Part shown: positions 29,412 to 37,268 of the stretch, in pieces
Layout: every line of letters begins with the position of its first letter
How positions within the stretch are numbered: the first letter of the stretch is position 1
NCBI RefSeq assembly: GCF_021495345.1
Contig: NZ_CP099397.1
Span: 372,001-436,000 of the forward strand
Reading direction: 5' to 3'
Length of the DNA: 64,000 nucleotides
DNA from: Pseudomonas hydrolytica
GTDB lineage: Bacteria; Pseudomonadota; Gammaproteobacteria; Pseudomonadales; Pseudomonadaceae
Notes under the pieces: generated by a model
The model's database searches: none
The model's input: only the letters and a program-made list of their open reading frames with translations
What the model was told of the DNA's origin: nothing
Program-made: the position numbers and the translations under genes

Positions 29412-29726
29412 ATGGACGAGCCCATCGATATCCAGCAGTTGCGCGCCAATGCCGATGCTGCCGGGCAGCTGCTCAAGGCGCTGGCCAATCCGGATCGCCT
29501 GTTGTTGCTGTGCCAGCTGTCGCAGGACGAGCGCAATGTCAGCGAGCTGGAGACGCTGCTCGGCATTCAACAGCCGACGCTGTCGCAACAACTCGCGGTG
29601 CTGCGCCGCGAAGGACTGGTGGAAACCCGCCGCGACGGCAAGCAGATCTTCTATCGCATCAGCAGCCCGGCGGCGCTGGCGGTGATCGAGACGCTCTACC
29701 GGCTGTTCTGCGAGGGCCGGCAATGA
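29412..29726 (+). CDS. ArsR family repressor, BigR/SqrR-like
   Basis: Winged-helix repressor, 104 aa. The helix-turn-helix is in NVSELETLLGIQQPTLSQQL and the wing in LVETRRDGKQIFYRIS. Cys34 (LLLLCQLS) and Cys100 (LFCEG) are 66 residues apart, the same spacing as Cys41 and Cys107 of SqrR, which form a polysulfide bridge when sulfane sulfur is present. No metal-binding ELCVCD motif is seen. It leads a four-gene cassette with YeeE/YedE proteins (ATGA overlap with the next gene), in agreement with control of sulfur traffic. Sensing of reactive sulfur is inference from the cysteines and the neighbours. Confidence 0.87.
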   Translation: MDEPIDIQQLRANADAAGQLLKALANPDRLLLLCQLSQDERNVSELETLLGIQQPTLSQQLAVLRREGLVETRRDGKQIFYRISSPAALAVIETLYRLFCEGRQ

Positions 29727-30157
29727 GCATCGACTGGGCTGCCTTCACGCCCTGGAGTGCCCTGGCCGGCGGCGCCCTGATTGGCCTGGCGGCCGCGCTG
29801 TTCGCCCTGGTCAATGGTCGCGTGGCCGGTATCAGCGGCCTGCTCGGCAGCCTGCTGCAGCCCCAGGGCGAAGGGCGTGGCGAAAAGATGGCCTTTTTGC
29901 TTGGCCTGTTGCTGGCGCCGCTGCTCTGGGCGACGTTCGCCGCGTTGCCGCCGGTTCACTTCGGCACCGGCAGCCTCGGCTTGATCGCCGCCGGCCTGCT
30001 GGTGGGCATTGGCACGCGCTACGGCTCCGGCTGCACCAGTGGCCATGGCGTGTGCGGCGTCTCGCGCCTGTCGCCGCGCTCGCTGGTGGCCACCCTGTGC
30101 TTCATGGCCGCGGGTTTCGCCACGGTCTTTGTCCTGCGTCATCTGCTGAGGGGCTGA
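29723..30157 (+). CDS. YeeE/YedE family membrane protein (first half-unit)
   Basis: Integral membrane protein of 144 aa with about four helices. The signature [16 protein letters not shown] near residue 100 is the cysteine motif typical of YeeE/YedE/PmpA proteins, thought to move thiosulfate or sulfane sulfur across the membrane. ATG at 29723 overlaps the repressor stop by four bases. The next gene codes for a second half-unit of the same family, and the two probably assemble as a pair. Confidence 0.9.
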   Translation: MSIDWAAFTPWSALAGGALIGLAAALFALVNGRVAGISGLLGSLLQPQGEGRGEKMAFLLGLLLAPLLWATFAALPPVHFGTGSLGLIAAGLLVGIGTRYGSGCTSGHGVCGVSRLSPRSLVATLCFMAAGFATVFVLRHLLRG

Positions 30158-30159
30158 AC

Positions 30160-30579
30160 ATGGCCAGACTCAGTGCATTGGCCTGCGGTGTGCTGTTCGG
30201 TCTCGGGCTGCTGCTGGCGGGCATGGCCGATCCGGCCAAGGTGCTGGCCTTTCTCGATCTGGCCGGCGACTGGGACCCGTCGCTGGCGCTGGTGATGGCG
30301 GGAGCCGTCGGTGTCGCGGCGCTGCCGCTGAACCTGGCACCGCGGCGCGCCAGAGCCTTGCTGGGCGGCGCCATGCAACTGCCGACGCGGCGCGATCTGG
30401 ACGCCCGGCTGATCACTGGCAGCCTGCTGTTCGGGGTTGGCTGGGGCATCGCCGGCATCTGTCCGGGGCCGGCGCTGACCATCCTGCTGACCGGTCACTG
30501 GCAGGCACTGTTGTTCGTTGCCGCGATGCTCGCCGGCATGCTGATCTTTACCGCGCTGGAAGGCTGGCGCGGGCGTTGA
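30160..30579 (+). CDS. YeeE/YedE-related membrane protein (second half-unit, DUF6691 type)
   Basis: Membrane protein of 139 aa with three to four helices. It begins MARLSALACGVLFGLGLLLAGMADPAKVLAFLD-type family residues (N-terminal helix then MADPAKV) and has the conserved cysteine in GIAGICPGPALTIL near residue 105. It starts 3 nt after the stop of the first half-unit. By analogy to PmpA/PmpB pairs it may complete a sulfur-transport channel. Confidence 0.88.
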   Translation: MARLSALACGVLFGLGLLLAGMADPAKVLAFLDLAGDWDPSLALVMAGAVGVAALPLNLAPRRARALLGGAMQLPTRRDLDARLITGSLLFGVGWGIAGICPGPALTILLTGHWQALLFVAAMLAGMLIFTALEGWRGR

Positions 30580-30593
30580 CCTGGAGAACCTCG

Positions 30594-30782
30594 ATGAAAG
30601 CCAATGTTGGAACGCTCGACCGTAGCCTGCGCATCGCCGCGGGTCTGATCCTCATCGCTCTCAGCCTGGCCGGCGTGATCGGTCTGTGGGGCTGGATTGG
30701 CGTGGTGCCGCTGGCGACCGGAGTCTTTCGTTTCTGCCCGGCCTATCCCTTGCTGGGCATCAACACCTGCAAAGTGAAATGA
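30594..30782 (+). CDS. DUF2892 (YgaP-type transmembrane) protein
   Basis: Small membrane protein of 62 aa. It contains NVGTLDRSLRIAAGLILIAL and the motif GVFRFCPAYPLLGINTC, typical of DUF2892, a domain often fused to or encoded near rhodanese and other sulfur-transfer proteins. Its two cysteines (FCPAY and NTCK) fit a sulfur role. Last gene of the BigR-like cassette, ending just before a bidirectional terminator. Exact role unknown. Confidence 0.88.
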   Translation: MKANVGTLDRSLRIAAGLILIALSLAGVIGLWGWIGVVPLATGVFRFCPAYPLLGINTCKVK

Positions 30783-30810
30783 AGCCTGTGCCTCGATGCA
30801 GCTGAACGAA

Positions 30811-30837
30811 AAACGCCCGGCATCTGCCGAGCGTTTT
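30811..30837. terminator. Bidirectional terminator between DUF2892 gene and aguA
   Basis: Symmetric hairpin AAACGC-C-CGGC-atct-GCCG-A-GCGTTT, with A-run on the left and T-run on the right, serves both converging genes. Confidence 0.9.
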
Positions 30838-30860
30838 CATGCTGCTGCGGTGAGGAGCCG

Positions 30861-31967
30861 TCAGGCACCCTGCGGGGCTGGCTGCTGCTGGGTGATGCAG
30901 TGGATATTGCCGCCGCCCAGGAGGATCTCGCGGCCGGGCACCATCACCACGCGATGCTCCGGGAAGACCTGTTCCAGGATGGCACGGGCCTCTGCGTCCT
31001 TCGGATCATCGAAGCTCGGCGCGACGATGCCGCCGTTGACGATCAGGAAGTTGACGTAGGAGCCGGCCAGGCGCACCGCAGGGCTACGCTCCTGGCTGCC
31101 TTCGGCGGCGTCGACGCCGGCGCATTCCTCTTCGCTGGCGTGGATCGGGCCGGGGATCGGCATCTTGTGCACGATCAGCTGGCGACCCTTGGCATCACGC
31201 ACGCTCTCCAGCACGCGCATGGCGGCCTGGCAGCGCGGGTAGTTGGGATCGTTCTGATCGTCGGTCCAGGCCAGCAGCACCTCGCCCGGGCGCACGTAAC
31301 AGCAGAAGTTGTCGACGTGGCCGTCTGTCTCGTCGTTGTACAGGCCGTCGGGCAGCCAGATCACCGTGTCGATGGCCAGGTGCTCGCGCAGCACGGCCTC
31401 GATTTCTTCACGCGACAGGTGCGGGTTGCGGTTCCTGTTCAGCAGGCATTCTTCGGTGGTGATCAGGGTGCCTTCGCCGTCGACGTGGATCGAGCCGCCT
31501 TCGAGGACGAAACCCTCGGTGCGATAGCGCTTGCAGCCTTCGATCTCGAGGATCTTGCGCGCCACCTGATCGTCGCGCTGCCACGGCCAGTACAGGCCGC
31601 CGTCGAAGCCGCCCCAGGCGTTGAAGGTCCAATCCACGCCGCGCACGTCGCCGCGGCCGTTGATCACGAAGGTCGGGCCGGTGTCCCGCACCCAGGCATC
31701 GTCGGTGGTGATTTCCACCAGGCGGATGTTGTCGTCGTCCAGGCGGGCACGGGCGTTTTCGTACTGCGCGGCGGAGACGCAGACGGTCACCGGCTCGAAC
31801 TGGGCGATGGCCTTGGCCACGGCGGTGAAGGCCGCCTGCGCCGGCTTGCCGCCGTTGCGCCAGTTGTCCGGGCGCTCCGGCCAGACCATCCAGGTCTGGC
31901 TGTGCGGTGCCCACTCAGCGGGCATATGGAAACCATCGGCGCGTGGGGTGGTAGTCAGGGTGGTCAT
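30861..31967 (-). CDS. aguA: Agmatine deiminase
   Basis: Hydrolyses agmatine to N-carbamoylputrescine and ammonia, 368 aa, the same length as the P. aeruginosa enzyme as I recall it. The pentein-fold signatures are [80 protein letters not shown] and the catalytic cysteine in [12 protein letters not shown] near residue 357. The start [16 protein letters not shown] at 31967 is preferred to an upstream ATG whose extension reads through a repeat. It is downstream of aguB on the minus strand, separated by a palindromic repeat. Confidence 0.97.
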   Translation of the reverse strand: MTTLTTTPRADGFHMPAEWAPHSQTWMVWPERPDNWRNGGKPAQAAFTAVAKAIAQFEPVTVCVSAAQYENARARLDDDNIRLVEITTDDAWVRDTGPTFVINGRGDVRGVDWTFNAWGGFDGGLYWPWQRDDQVARKILEIEGCKRYRTEGFVLEGGSIHVDGEGTLITTEECLLNRNRNPHLSREEIEAVLREHLAIDTVIWLPDGLYNDETDGHVDNFCCYVRPGEVLLAWTDDQNDPNYPRCQAAMRVLESVRDAKGRQLIVHKMPIPGPIHASEEECAGVDAAEGSQERSPAVRLAGSYVNFLIVNGGIVAPSFDDPKDAEARAILEQVFPEHRVVMVPGREILLGGGNIHCITQQQPAPQGA

Positions 31968-31978
31968 GTCTCGGTTCC

Positions 31979-32041
31979 GTAGGGTGCGCCATGCGCACCG
32001 GCAAAGTGTCTGGAGGGCTAGGTGCGCACAGCGCACCTACG
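31979..32041. repeat. Inverted pair of GTAGGGTGCGC palindromes
   Basis: Two units, GTAGGGTGCGCCATGCGCACC (31979-31999, listed with two internal arms) and its near-inverse GGTGCGCACAGCGCACCTACG (32021-32041), face each other between aguA and aguB. The right unit contains the TAG stop of aguB (minus strand). Resembles a REP/BIME unit. Confidence 0.75.
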
Positions 32042-32921
32042 GGGTCGACGGAGTTTCACCATCGAGCGTGGAGAGTGGCCAGTATAGGTTCGGCCGGCGG
32101 TCGCGGAACACACCCCAGGCGGTGCGCACCTTCTCCAGCGCGGTCAGATCGAAGCGGTGCACCAGCACGCCTTCCTCGCGCTGGCCCAGCTCCTCGACCT
32201 TCTCACCGAACTGGTTGGCGATGAACGAGCTGCCGTAGAAGGTGATGTCGTAACCGTCCTGTTCTTCGCGGCCGATGCGGTTGCTGGCCACCAGCGGCAT
32301 CAGGTTGGCGCCAGCGTGGCCCTGCTGCACGCGCTGCCAGTGGTCGCGCGAGCTGATGGTCGGGTCATGCGGCTCGCTGCCGATGGCGGTGGGGTAGAAG
32401 AGGATCTCCGCGCCCATCAGCGCCATGCTGCGCGCGCATTCGGGGAACCACTGATCCCAGCAGATGCCGACACCGATCCTGGCGTAGGCGGTATCCCAGA
32501 CCTTGAAGCCGGTATCGCCGGGATTGAAGTAATACTTCTCGTGGTAGCCGGGGCCGTCGGGGATATGGCTTTTCCGATAAATCCCGAGGTTGCTGCCGTC
32601 GGCATCGATGATGGCGATGCTGTTGAAACGGGCGCGCCCGGCGCGTTCGAAGAAGCTGATCGGCAGTACCACCTTCAGCTCGGCGGCGACTTTGCGAAAG
32701 TGCAGGATCGCCGGGTTCTCCTCCGCCGTGGTGGCCAGCTGGGTGAAGTCCGCGTTGGGCTTTTGGCAGAAGTAGGGCGTCTCGAACAGCTCCTGAATCA
32801 GGATGATCTGCGCGCCCTGGGCGGCTGCCTGGCGTACCAGCCGTTCGGCGTTGGCGATGTTCGCGGCGGTATCCCAGGAGCAGGCCATCTGGGTCGCAGC
32901 GACGGTAACGATACGGGACAT
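32037..32921 (-). CDS. aguB: N-carbamoylputrescine amidase
   Basis: Nitrilase-superfamily enzyme, 294 aa, converting N-carbamoylputrescine to putrescine, CO2 and ammonia. The Glu-Lys-Cys triad is readable: Glu in LIQELFETPYFCQ, Lys in YRKSHIPDGPGYHEKYYF, Cys in RIGVGICWDQWFPECARSM near residue 160. Start MSRIVTVAATQMACSWD at 32921 is the family N-terminus. With aguA it turns agmatine into putrescine, which the neighbouring spu genes degrade. The 262-bp upstream region carries two palindromes that suit AguR binding. The TAG stop lies in a palindromic repeat. Confidence 0.97.
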   Translation of the reverse strand: MSRIVTVAATQMACSWDTAANIANAERLVRQAAAQGAQIILIQELFETPYFCQKPNADFTQLATTAEENPAILHFRKVAAELKVVLPISFFERAGRARFNSIAIIDADGSNLGIYRKSHIPDGPGYHEKYYFNPGDTGFKVWDTAYARIGVGICWDQWFPECARSMALMGAEILFYPTAIGSEPHDPTISSRDHWQRVQQGHAGANLMPLVASNRIGREEQDGYDITFYGSSFIANQFGEKVEELGQREEGVLVHRFDLTALEKVRTAWGVFRDRRPNLYWPLSTLDGETPSTP

Positions 32922-33020
32922 AAAGCACCTCGTAGGCGGGAAAGCGGTCGTCCGAGGCAGTCGGCGACCTGTGACGGGGCCGTGGCGGGTGGATCGACCA
33001 GGGCAGGTTAGTCGATTTAT

Positions 33021-33096
33021 ATCCGATAAAAATCGGATTTAAAAGACTGGAAAGGCGTAATGAGGGAAATATTCAGATTTTTATCGGATAAAAATC
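33021..33096. promoter_or_regulatory. Twin palindromes upstream of aguB (candidate AguR operators)
   Basis: Site 1: ATCCGAT-AAAA-ATCGGAT (33021-33038), perfect 7-bp arms. Site 2: GATTTTTAT-CGG-ATAAAAATC (33076-33096), perfect 9-bp arms. Both contain ATCGGAT/ATCCGAT-like and TTTTTATC elements; the centres are about 56 nt apart. They lie between aguR and aguB, where the TetR-type repressor AguR, which responds to agmatine pathway compounds in P. aeruginosa, would act. Confidence 0.7.
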
Positions 33097-33166
33097 CGGG
33101 CGTGAGTCGTAAGGAGGCACGCGCTGGGCCGTGCGTAATCGCAGACGTTCCGACATCGGGGAGATT

Positions 33167-33188
33167 GGTGCGCTCGGCGCACCCTACG
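33167..33188. repeat. GGTGCGCTCGGCGCACC palindrome with CTACG tail
   Basis: Another member of the GTAGGGTGCGC family, on the opposite orientation. The TAG stop codon of aguR (33184-33186, minus strand) is part of its CCCTACG tail. Confidence 0.7.
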
Positions 33189-33825
33189 TAAGCGGCGTGG
33201 CTCGTTTCGGCAGGGCGGCCGGCAGGTAGAGGCCCAGATAGGCATCGAACACGCGCATGCCTTCCTCGGCCAGGCGCGGGGTGATTTCGCCGTGCAACTG
33301 CACCGAGCGGGCGTAGACCCGATCGCCCAGCTCCATAGCCAGGGCAAACACGTCGATATCCACCGGCAGTTGTGGCAGGGGGAAGTGGCGGTCGAACAGC
33401 GCCTGCATCAGGCGGCTCAGTTCGATGTCGTGCTGGTGATCGGCCTGGGTCACCTCGGCCAGGCCATGCTGGGCCAGGATCAGCTGGCGCGCGGCGGCAT
33501 CCGCGGCGTAAACCGCCAGCATGCGCTGCTCGACGATGCGTGACAGGTCATGCCAGCTTTGCAGGCCGCTGTGATCCACGGGCTCCAGCAGGCAGGCGCG
33601 AAAGGCCGCGTGCACGTCGCTGGTCAGCCCTTCGAGCAGGGCCGGCACGCTGGCGAAGAAGTGATAGACCGACGACGGCGGAATGCCCGCGTGCTCGGCC
33701 ACGGTGTAGATCGACAGGTTGGCCATGCCCTGTTCGGCCAGCAGTTCGCGGGCGGCGGCGAGAATCTGGGCGATCCGTGCCTGGCTGCTGGCGCGCGGTT
33801 TGCGGGGGCTGGCGGGGCGCGACAT
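33184..33825 (-). CDS. aguR: TetR family regulator of agmatine catabolism
   Basis: Repressor of 213 aa. The helix-turn-helix region is ARELLAEQGMANLSIYTVAE followed by HAGIPPSSVYHFFASVPALL (residues about 20-65); the rest is a helical ligand-binding domain ending LGLYLPAALPKRATPLT. Located directly upstream of aguB and aguA in the same direction, as in P. aeruginosa where AguR represses aguBA and is relieved by agmatine and N-carbamoylputrescine. The start MSRPASPRK at 33825 is preferred to a longer frame. The gene is short-spaced after the binding-protein gene, separated by a hairpin. Confidence 0.9.
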   Translation of the reverse strand: MSRPASPRKPRASSQARIAQILAAARELLAEQGMANLSIYTVAEHAGIPPSSVYHFFASVPALLEGLTSDVHAAFRACLLEPVDHSGLQSWHDLSRIVEQRMLAVYAADAAARQLILAQHGLAEVTQADHQHDIELSRLMQALFDRHFPLPQLPVDIDVFALAMELGDRVYARSVQLHGEITPRLAEEGMRVFDAYLGLYLPAALPKRATPLT

Positions 33826-33872
33826 GACGGGCTCCTCGGTGGGCGAGGCGCTATTGGACGTCAGGCGCAGTG

Positions 33873-33890
33873 GGCGAGGCAAGCCTCGCC
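33873..33890. terminator. Hairpin between PotF-like gene and aguR
   Basis: Perfect 8-bp stem GGCGAGGC-AA-GCCTCGCC, starting 7 nt after the stop of the binding-protein gene on the minus strand. No T-run, so it may only slow polymerase or protect the upstream mRNA. Confidence 0.5.
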
Positions 33891-33896
33891 GAACCA

Positions 33897-34955
33897 TCAG
33901 CTGCCGTCACGGAAGCGTTGCCAGACCTGGCTGCGTACCTGGGCGTGCTTTTCCGAGAGTACCTCCAGCGGATACAGACGGCGTTTGGTGTCCTGATCCG
34001 GATAGAGGCCCGGTTGCTGCAGCAGGGCGCTGTCGATGAACTGCACGGAGTCGGCATTGCCGTTGGGGTAGAGCGTTTCGGCGGTGATCCGGGCGATCAC
34101 CTGCGGTTGCATCAGGTAGTCGATGAAGCGGTGGGCGAGGTCCGGGCGCGCGGCGCTGGCGGGAATCACCAGGTTGTCGATGAACAGCACCGAGCCTTCC
34201 TGCGGCACCACGAAGCTGACCGGCTGGCCGGCCTGAGCAGCGGCCAGGGCGTCGCCGACCCAGGCCATGGCCAGGCACAGGCGGCCATTGCTGAGGTCGT
34301 CGATGTAGCGCTCGCTGTCGACATAGCGCAGGTGCGGACGCAGGGCTTCGAGCACGCTGCCGGCACGCTCGACGCGGCTCGGTGCGCTGCGGGCGAGGCT
34401 ACGGCCCTGGTAGTTGAGCAGCAGCGACAGGGTTTCATCCGGTGCATCCAGCACGCTGATGCCGCACTTGGCCAGGCGTGCGCTCTGCTCGGCATCGAAC
34501 AGCAGGCTCCAGCTCTCCGGCAGCGCCCCGCCGTAGGCGGCTTCGGCCTGAGGGGTGTTGATCGCCAGGCCTACCGCGCCCCATAGATAGGGCACGGCAT
34601 AGCCGTTCTGCGGGTCGACGGCCGCCAGCTTGCTCAGCAGCTGTTTGTCCAGGTGCTGGCGGTTGGGCAGTCTGGCCAGGTCCAGCGGCTGGATGCGCGC
34701 GTCGGCGATCAGCGCCGGCAGGTCGTTGTGCGACGGCACCGCGACGTCGATGGCCTCGCTGCTGTGCAACGCGGCGTTCAGCTCTTCGGCGCTGGCGAAG
34801 GTGTGGTACTCGACCGCGATGCCGGTGTCGCGGGTGAAGTCGTCCAGCACCTGCGGCGCGATGTAATCGTTCCAGTTGTAGACCCGGATGCTGTCGGCGG
34901 CCTGAGCCAGGGCGCAGGTCAGGCCGAGCAGGGCGGCGGCAAGAGCGCGTTGCAT
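33897..34955 (-). CDS. PotF-type polyamine periplasmic binding protein
   Basis: Solute-binding protein of the spermidine/putrescine family, 352 aa. Signal peptide MQRALAAALLGLTCALAQA; mature start ADSIRVYNWNDYIAPQVLDD. It has the PYLWGAVGLAINTPQAE and VDSERYIDDLSNGRLCLAMA stretches typical of PotF but is more divergent than the three copies at 40.2-43.6 kb. From memory it matches the PA0295 product that lies beside aguR in P. aeruginosa. It may bring in agmatine or putrescine for the agu pathway. It shares the minus-strand direction with aguR, aguB and aguA. Confidence 0.92.
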   Translation of the reverse strand: MQRALAAALLGLTCALAQAADSIRVYNWNDYIAPQVLDDFTRDTGIAVEYHTFASAEELNAALHSSEAIDVAVPSHNDLPALIADARIQPLDLARLPNRQHLDKQLLSKLAAVDPQNGYAVPYLWGAVGLAINTPQAEAAYGGALPESWSLLFDAEQSARLAKCGISVLDAPDETLSLLLNYQGRSLARSAPSRVERAGSVLEALRPHLRYVDSERYIDDLSNGRLCLAMAWVGDALAAAQAGQPVSFVVPQEGSVLFIDNLVIPASAARPDLAHRFIDYLMQPQVIARITAETLYPNGNADSVQFIDSALLQQPGLYPDQDTKRRLYPLEVLSEKHAQVRSQVWQRFRDGS

Positions 34956-35094
34956 GAATAGCTCCCCGTTGATGAAGGCAACGATAACCGGCGGCCTCGG
35001 TCGCCGGAGGTTGGTTCACGTCAGCGGAGTCGCCGTGCGGCGAACCGCTGGTCCCGACGCGAAGCGTCAGAGCTGTCGGTTGGCAGTTGGCAGG

Positions 35095-35124
35095 CAAAAA
35101 GAAGCCGGCTCTGCGGCCGGCTTT
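35095..35124 (-). terminator. Intrinsic terminator after spuI
   Basis: On the minus strand, AAGCCGGC (35123-35116) pairs with GCCGGCTT (35109-35102) and is followed by CTTTTTG. It ends the spuI transcript. Confidence 0.88.
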
Positions 35125-35131
35125 CTCGGTG

Positions 35132-36511
35132 TCACACGGTATGCAGGTACCAGTTGTACTCGAGGTCGGAAATGGTGGTCTCGAACTCCTGCAGCTCGGC
35201 TTCCTTGCAGGCGACGAAGATGTCGATGTACTTGGGATCGATGTACTTGTTCAGCACTTCGCTGTCGTCCAGCTCGCGCAGGGCATCGCGCAGGTTGTTC
35301 GGCAGGCTGGGCTCGAGCTGCTCGTAGGCGTTGCCTTCGATCGGTTCGCCCGGTTCGATCTGGTTGGTCAGGCCGTGGTGGATACCGGCAAGGATCGACG
35401 CCAGCATCAGGTAGGGGTTGGCATCGGCGCCGGCCACCCGGTGTTCGATGCGCACGGCATCCGGGCTGCCGGTCGGCACGCGCACGGCCACGGTGCGGTT
35501 GTCCAGCGCCCAGCTCGGCGCGTTGGGCACGTAGAACTGCGCACCGAAGCGGCGGTAGGAGTTGACGTTGGGGCAGAGGAAGGCCATCGACGCCGCCATG
35601 GTATCGAGAATGCCGCCCACGGCATGGCGCAGCGAGGTGTTCTCCAGCGGGTTGTCGGCGGCGAAGATGTTCTTGCCGGTCTTCTTGTCGAGCAGCGAGA
35701 TGTGCACGTGCAACCCGTTGCCGGCCTGACCCGGATAGGGTTTGGCCATGAAGGTGGAGTCCATCTCGTGGTCGTAGGCGATGTTTTTGATCAGGCGCTT
35801 GAGCAGCAGCGCGTAGTCGCAGGCCTTGATGGCGTCCTCGACGTGATGCAGGTTGACCTCGAACTGCGCCGGGGCGCTTTCCTTGACGATGGCGTCGGCC
35901 GGGATGTCCTGCTCCTTGGCGGCTTCGAGCATGTCCTGCAGGCAGTCGACGTACTCGTCGAGGTCGTCGATCAGGTAGACCTGGGTGGAGTGCGGGCGCT
36001 TGCCGGAAATCGGCGAGCGTGGCGGCTGCGGCCGGCCGTTCACGTTCTCCTGGTCGATCAGGTAGAACTCCAGTTCGAAGGCTGCGCAGATACGCAGGCC
36101 CAGTTCGTCGAACTTCTGCACCACCTGGCGCAATACCTCGCGCGGGTCGGCGAAGAAGGGCGTGCCGTCCAGCTCGTGCATGGTCATCAGCAGCTGCGCG
36201 GTCGGGCGCTTCTGCCAGGGTTCGTTGCACAGGGTATTGGGGATGGGGAAGCAGATACGGTCGGCGTCGCCGATGTCCAGGCCGAGGCCGGTGCTTTCGA
36301 CGGTGGAGCCGTTGATGTCGAGGGCGAAGAGCGAGGCCGGCAGGTTGATGCCTTTTTCGTACACCTTGTGAAGGGCGTTTCGATCGATGCGCTTGCCGCG
36401 CACCACACCATTCATATCTGCAATAAGAAGGTCGACGAACTGGACCTCAGGATGTTCCTTAAGGAACGCGTTCGCTTCGTTAAGCTGAACGGCACGCGGG
36501 GGTACCGACAT
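35132..36511 (-). CDS. spuI: Glutamate-polyamine ligase (gamma-glutamylpolyamine synthetase)
   Basis: Glutamine-synthetase-fold enzyme, 459 aa, joining glutamate to putrescine or a related amine with ATP, the first step of the gamma-glutamyl (Puu-type) pathway. The N-terminal beta-grasp has EVQFVDLLIADMNGVVRGKR; catalytic-domain signatures are AAFELEFYLIDQENV, QFEVNLHHVEDAIKACDYAL, DSTFMAKPYPGQAGNGLHVH, NRTVAVRVPTGSPDAVRIEH and [20 protein letters not shown]. Start MSVPPRAVQLNEANAF at 36511 has an AAGGTG ribosome-binding site. It diverges from the spuA relic and spuB; homologous to SpuB. Assignment as SpuI rests on its place next to the PA0295-like gene. Confidence 0.92.
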   Translation of the reverse strand: MSVPPRAVQLNEANAFLKEHPEVQFVDLLIADMNGVVRGKRIDRNALHKVYEKGINLPASLFALDINGSTVESTGLGLDIGDADRICFPIPNTLCNEPWQKRPTAQLLMTMHELDGTPFFADPREVLRQVVQKFDELGLRICAAFELEFYLIDQENVNGRPQPPRSPISGKRPHSTQVYLIDDLDEYVDCLQDMLEAAKEQDIPADAIVKESAPAQFEVNLHHVEDAIKACDYALLLKRLIKNIAYDHEMDSTFMAKPYPGQAGNGLHVHISLLDKKTGKNIFAADNPLENTSLRHAVGGILDTMAASMAFLCPNVNSYRRFGAQFYVPNAPSWALDNRTVAVRVPTGSPDAVRIEHRVAGADANPYLMLASILAGIHHGLTNQIEPGEPIEGNAYEQLEPSLPNNLRDALRELDDSEVLNKYIDPKYIDIFVACKEAELQEFETTISDLEYNWYLHTV

Positions 36512-36698
36512 GATGCAACACCTTTTTGTTAAATATATCAATCATGCGACTGCATGGGTGTGAGTCAATCCGAAACGCACTTTACTGTCAAGCTGCCCTC
36601 GTGATGCCCTGTAGTGGGGCATGATGGCCATTTTTGGGGCGTTTCAAGGCCTTTCAGAGGCGCTTTTCCCGCATGCCGACAGGGTGCTCAGTGGGGTG

Positions 36699-36739
36699 TG
36701 TTCAATTTTTTACAGAGCTATTGTGTAAAAAAATGAACA
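36699..36739. promoter_or_regulatory. 16-bp inverted repeat with A/T tracts upstream of the spuA relic
   Basis: TGTTCAATTTTTTACA (36699-36714) and TGTAAAAAAATGAACA (36724-36739) are inverted copies with one mismatch, separated by GAGCTATTG. It lies in the spuI-spu divergent region, 48 nt before the start of the relic. A second small palindrome CATGC-GACT-GCATG (36543-36556) lies closer to spuI. Such a site probably served as operator or promoter element of the spu operon. Confidence 0.6.
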
Positions 36740-36786
36740 AGGCTAAGCTCGGTTCAAACCCATAACAGCAATAATACGGGTGTCCC

Positions 36787-37261
36787 ATGTTCTGTCTGCC
36801 GAGCGTCGGCGTCAGCGCTTGTACCAAGACTCTTGGTCTCGCTCCTCATCGCGTCATCGCCGCTGCGAGTCTCCGCGTGGCGCGGCCGGAGGACACTGGT
36901 TTGCAGTGGCTTTTCGGCTCACTGCGGCCCGGCAGCCCGCCTGTAACAGGCGCGTCTCGTCACGCTGCCAGCATACCCCTCAATCAGCACGATAGCGCAG
37001 CCAGCGAAACGCCGCTGCGGACCCTTCCTGGCCGGGTTGTTGCGTATCCGGCCACGGTGCTCGAGGCATCGATGCCATCGACTGGCGCCCCGGGCGGAGT
37101 TTTTCCCGTGCCTGGGGCGAAAAGCCTCGTGCCGGAGGTGCTACAGCCCTAGTAGCATCCCATCCGAATATCTCGCCTTCTCTCAGGCCTTTGGTGAGGC
37201 TTGCAGGGAGAGGGCGGGCAACGCTGAACCGGCTATAAACATATCGGTTCTACAACCCTGA
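36787..37261 (+). pseudogene. spuA: Decayed spuA (gamma-glutamyl polyamine hydrolase) remnant
   Basis: The frame starting at 36787 reads MFCLPSVGVSACTKTLGLAPHRV, close to the N-terminus of Pseudomonas SpuA as I remember it (LPLIGV[S/T]AC.KQIGLHPYH). A different frame then gives GAAGGHWFAVAF, recalling the family's GAAGGLPV.IP. Further on, LRPGSPP... and QHDSAASETPL recall the LFTGSPSNV and LHD.ARDATTLPL segments. Near the end, a third frame (from 37151) gives EYLAFSQAFGEACRERAG, similar to the SpuA C-terminus. The total is about 475 bp where an intact gene needs about 750, with at least two frameshifts and no catalytic cysteine region (ICRGFQE) found. Hence a relic. Position between spuI and spuB matches spuA. 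Confidence 0.7.
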
Positions 37262-37268
37262 GGTCTCT

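Noticed and set aside
36787-37152. A 121-codon frame as an intact hypothetical gene
   Set aside because: It has no good ribosome-binding site, weak codon bias, and resembles SpuA only in parts with other parts in different frames, so it is treated as a relic.
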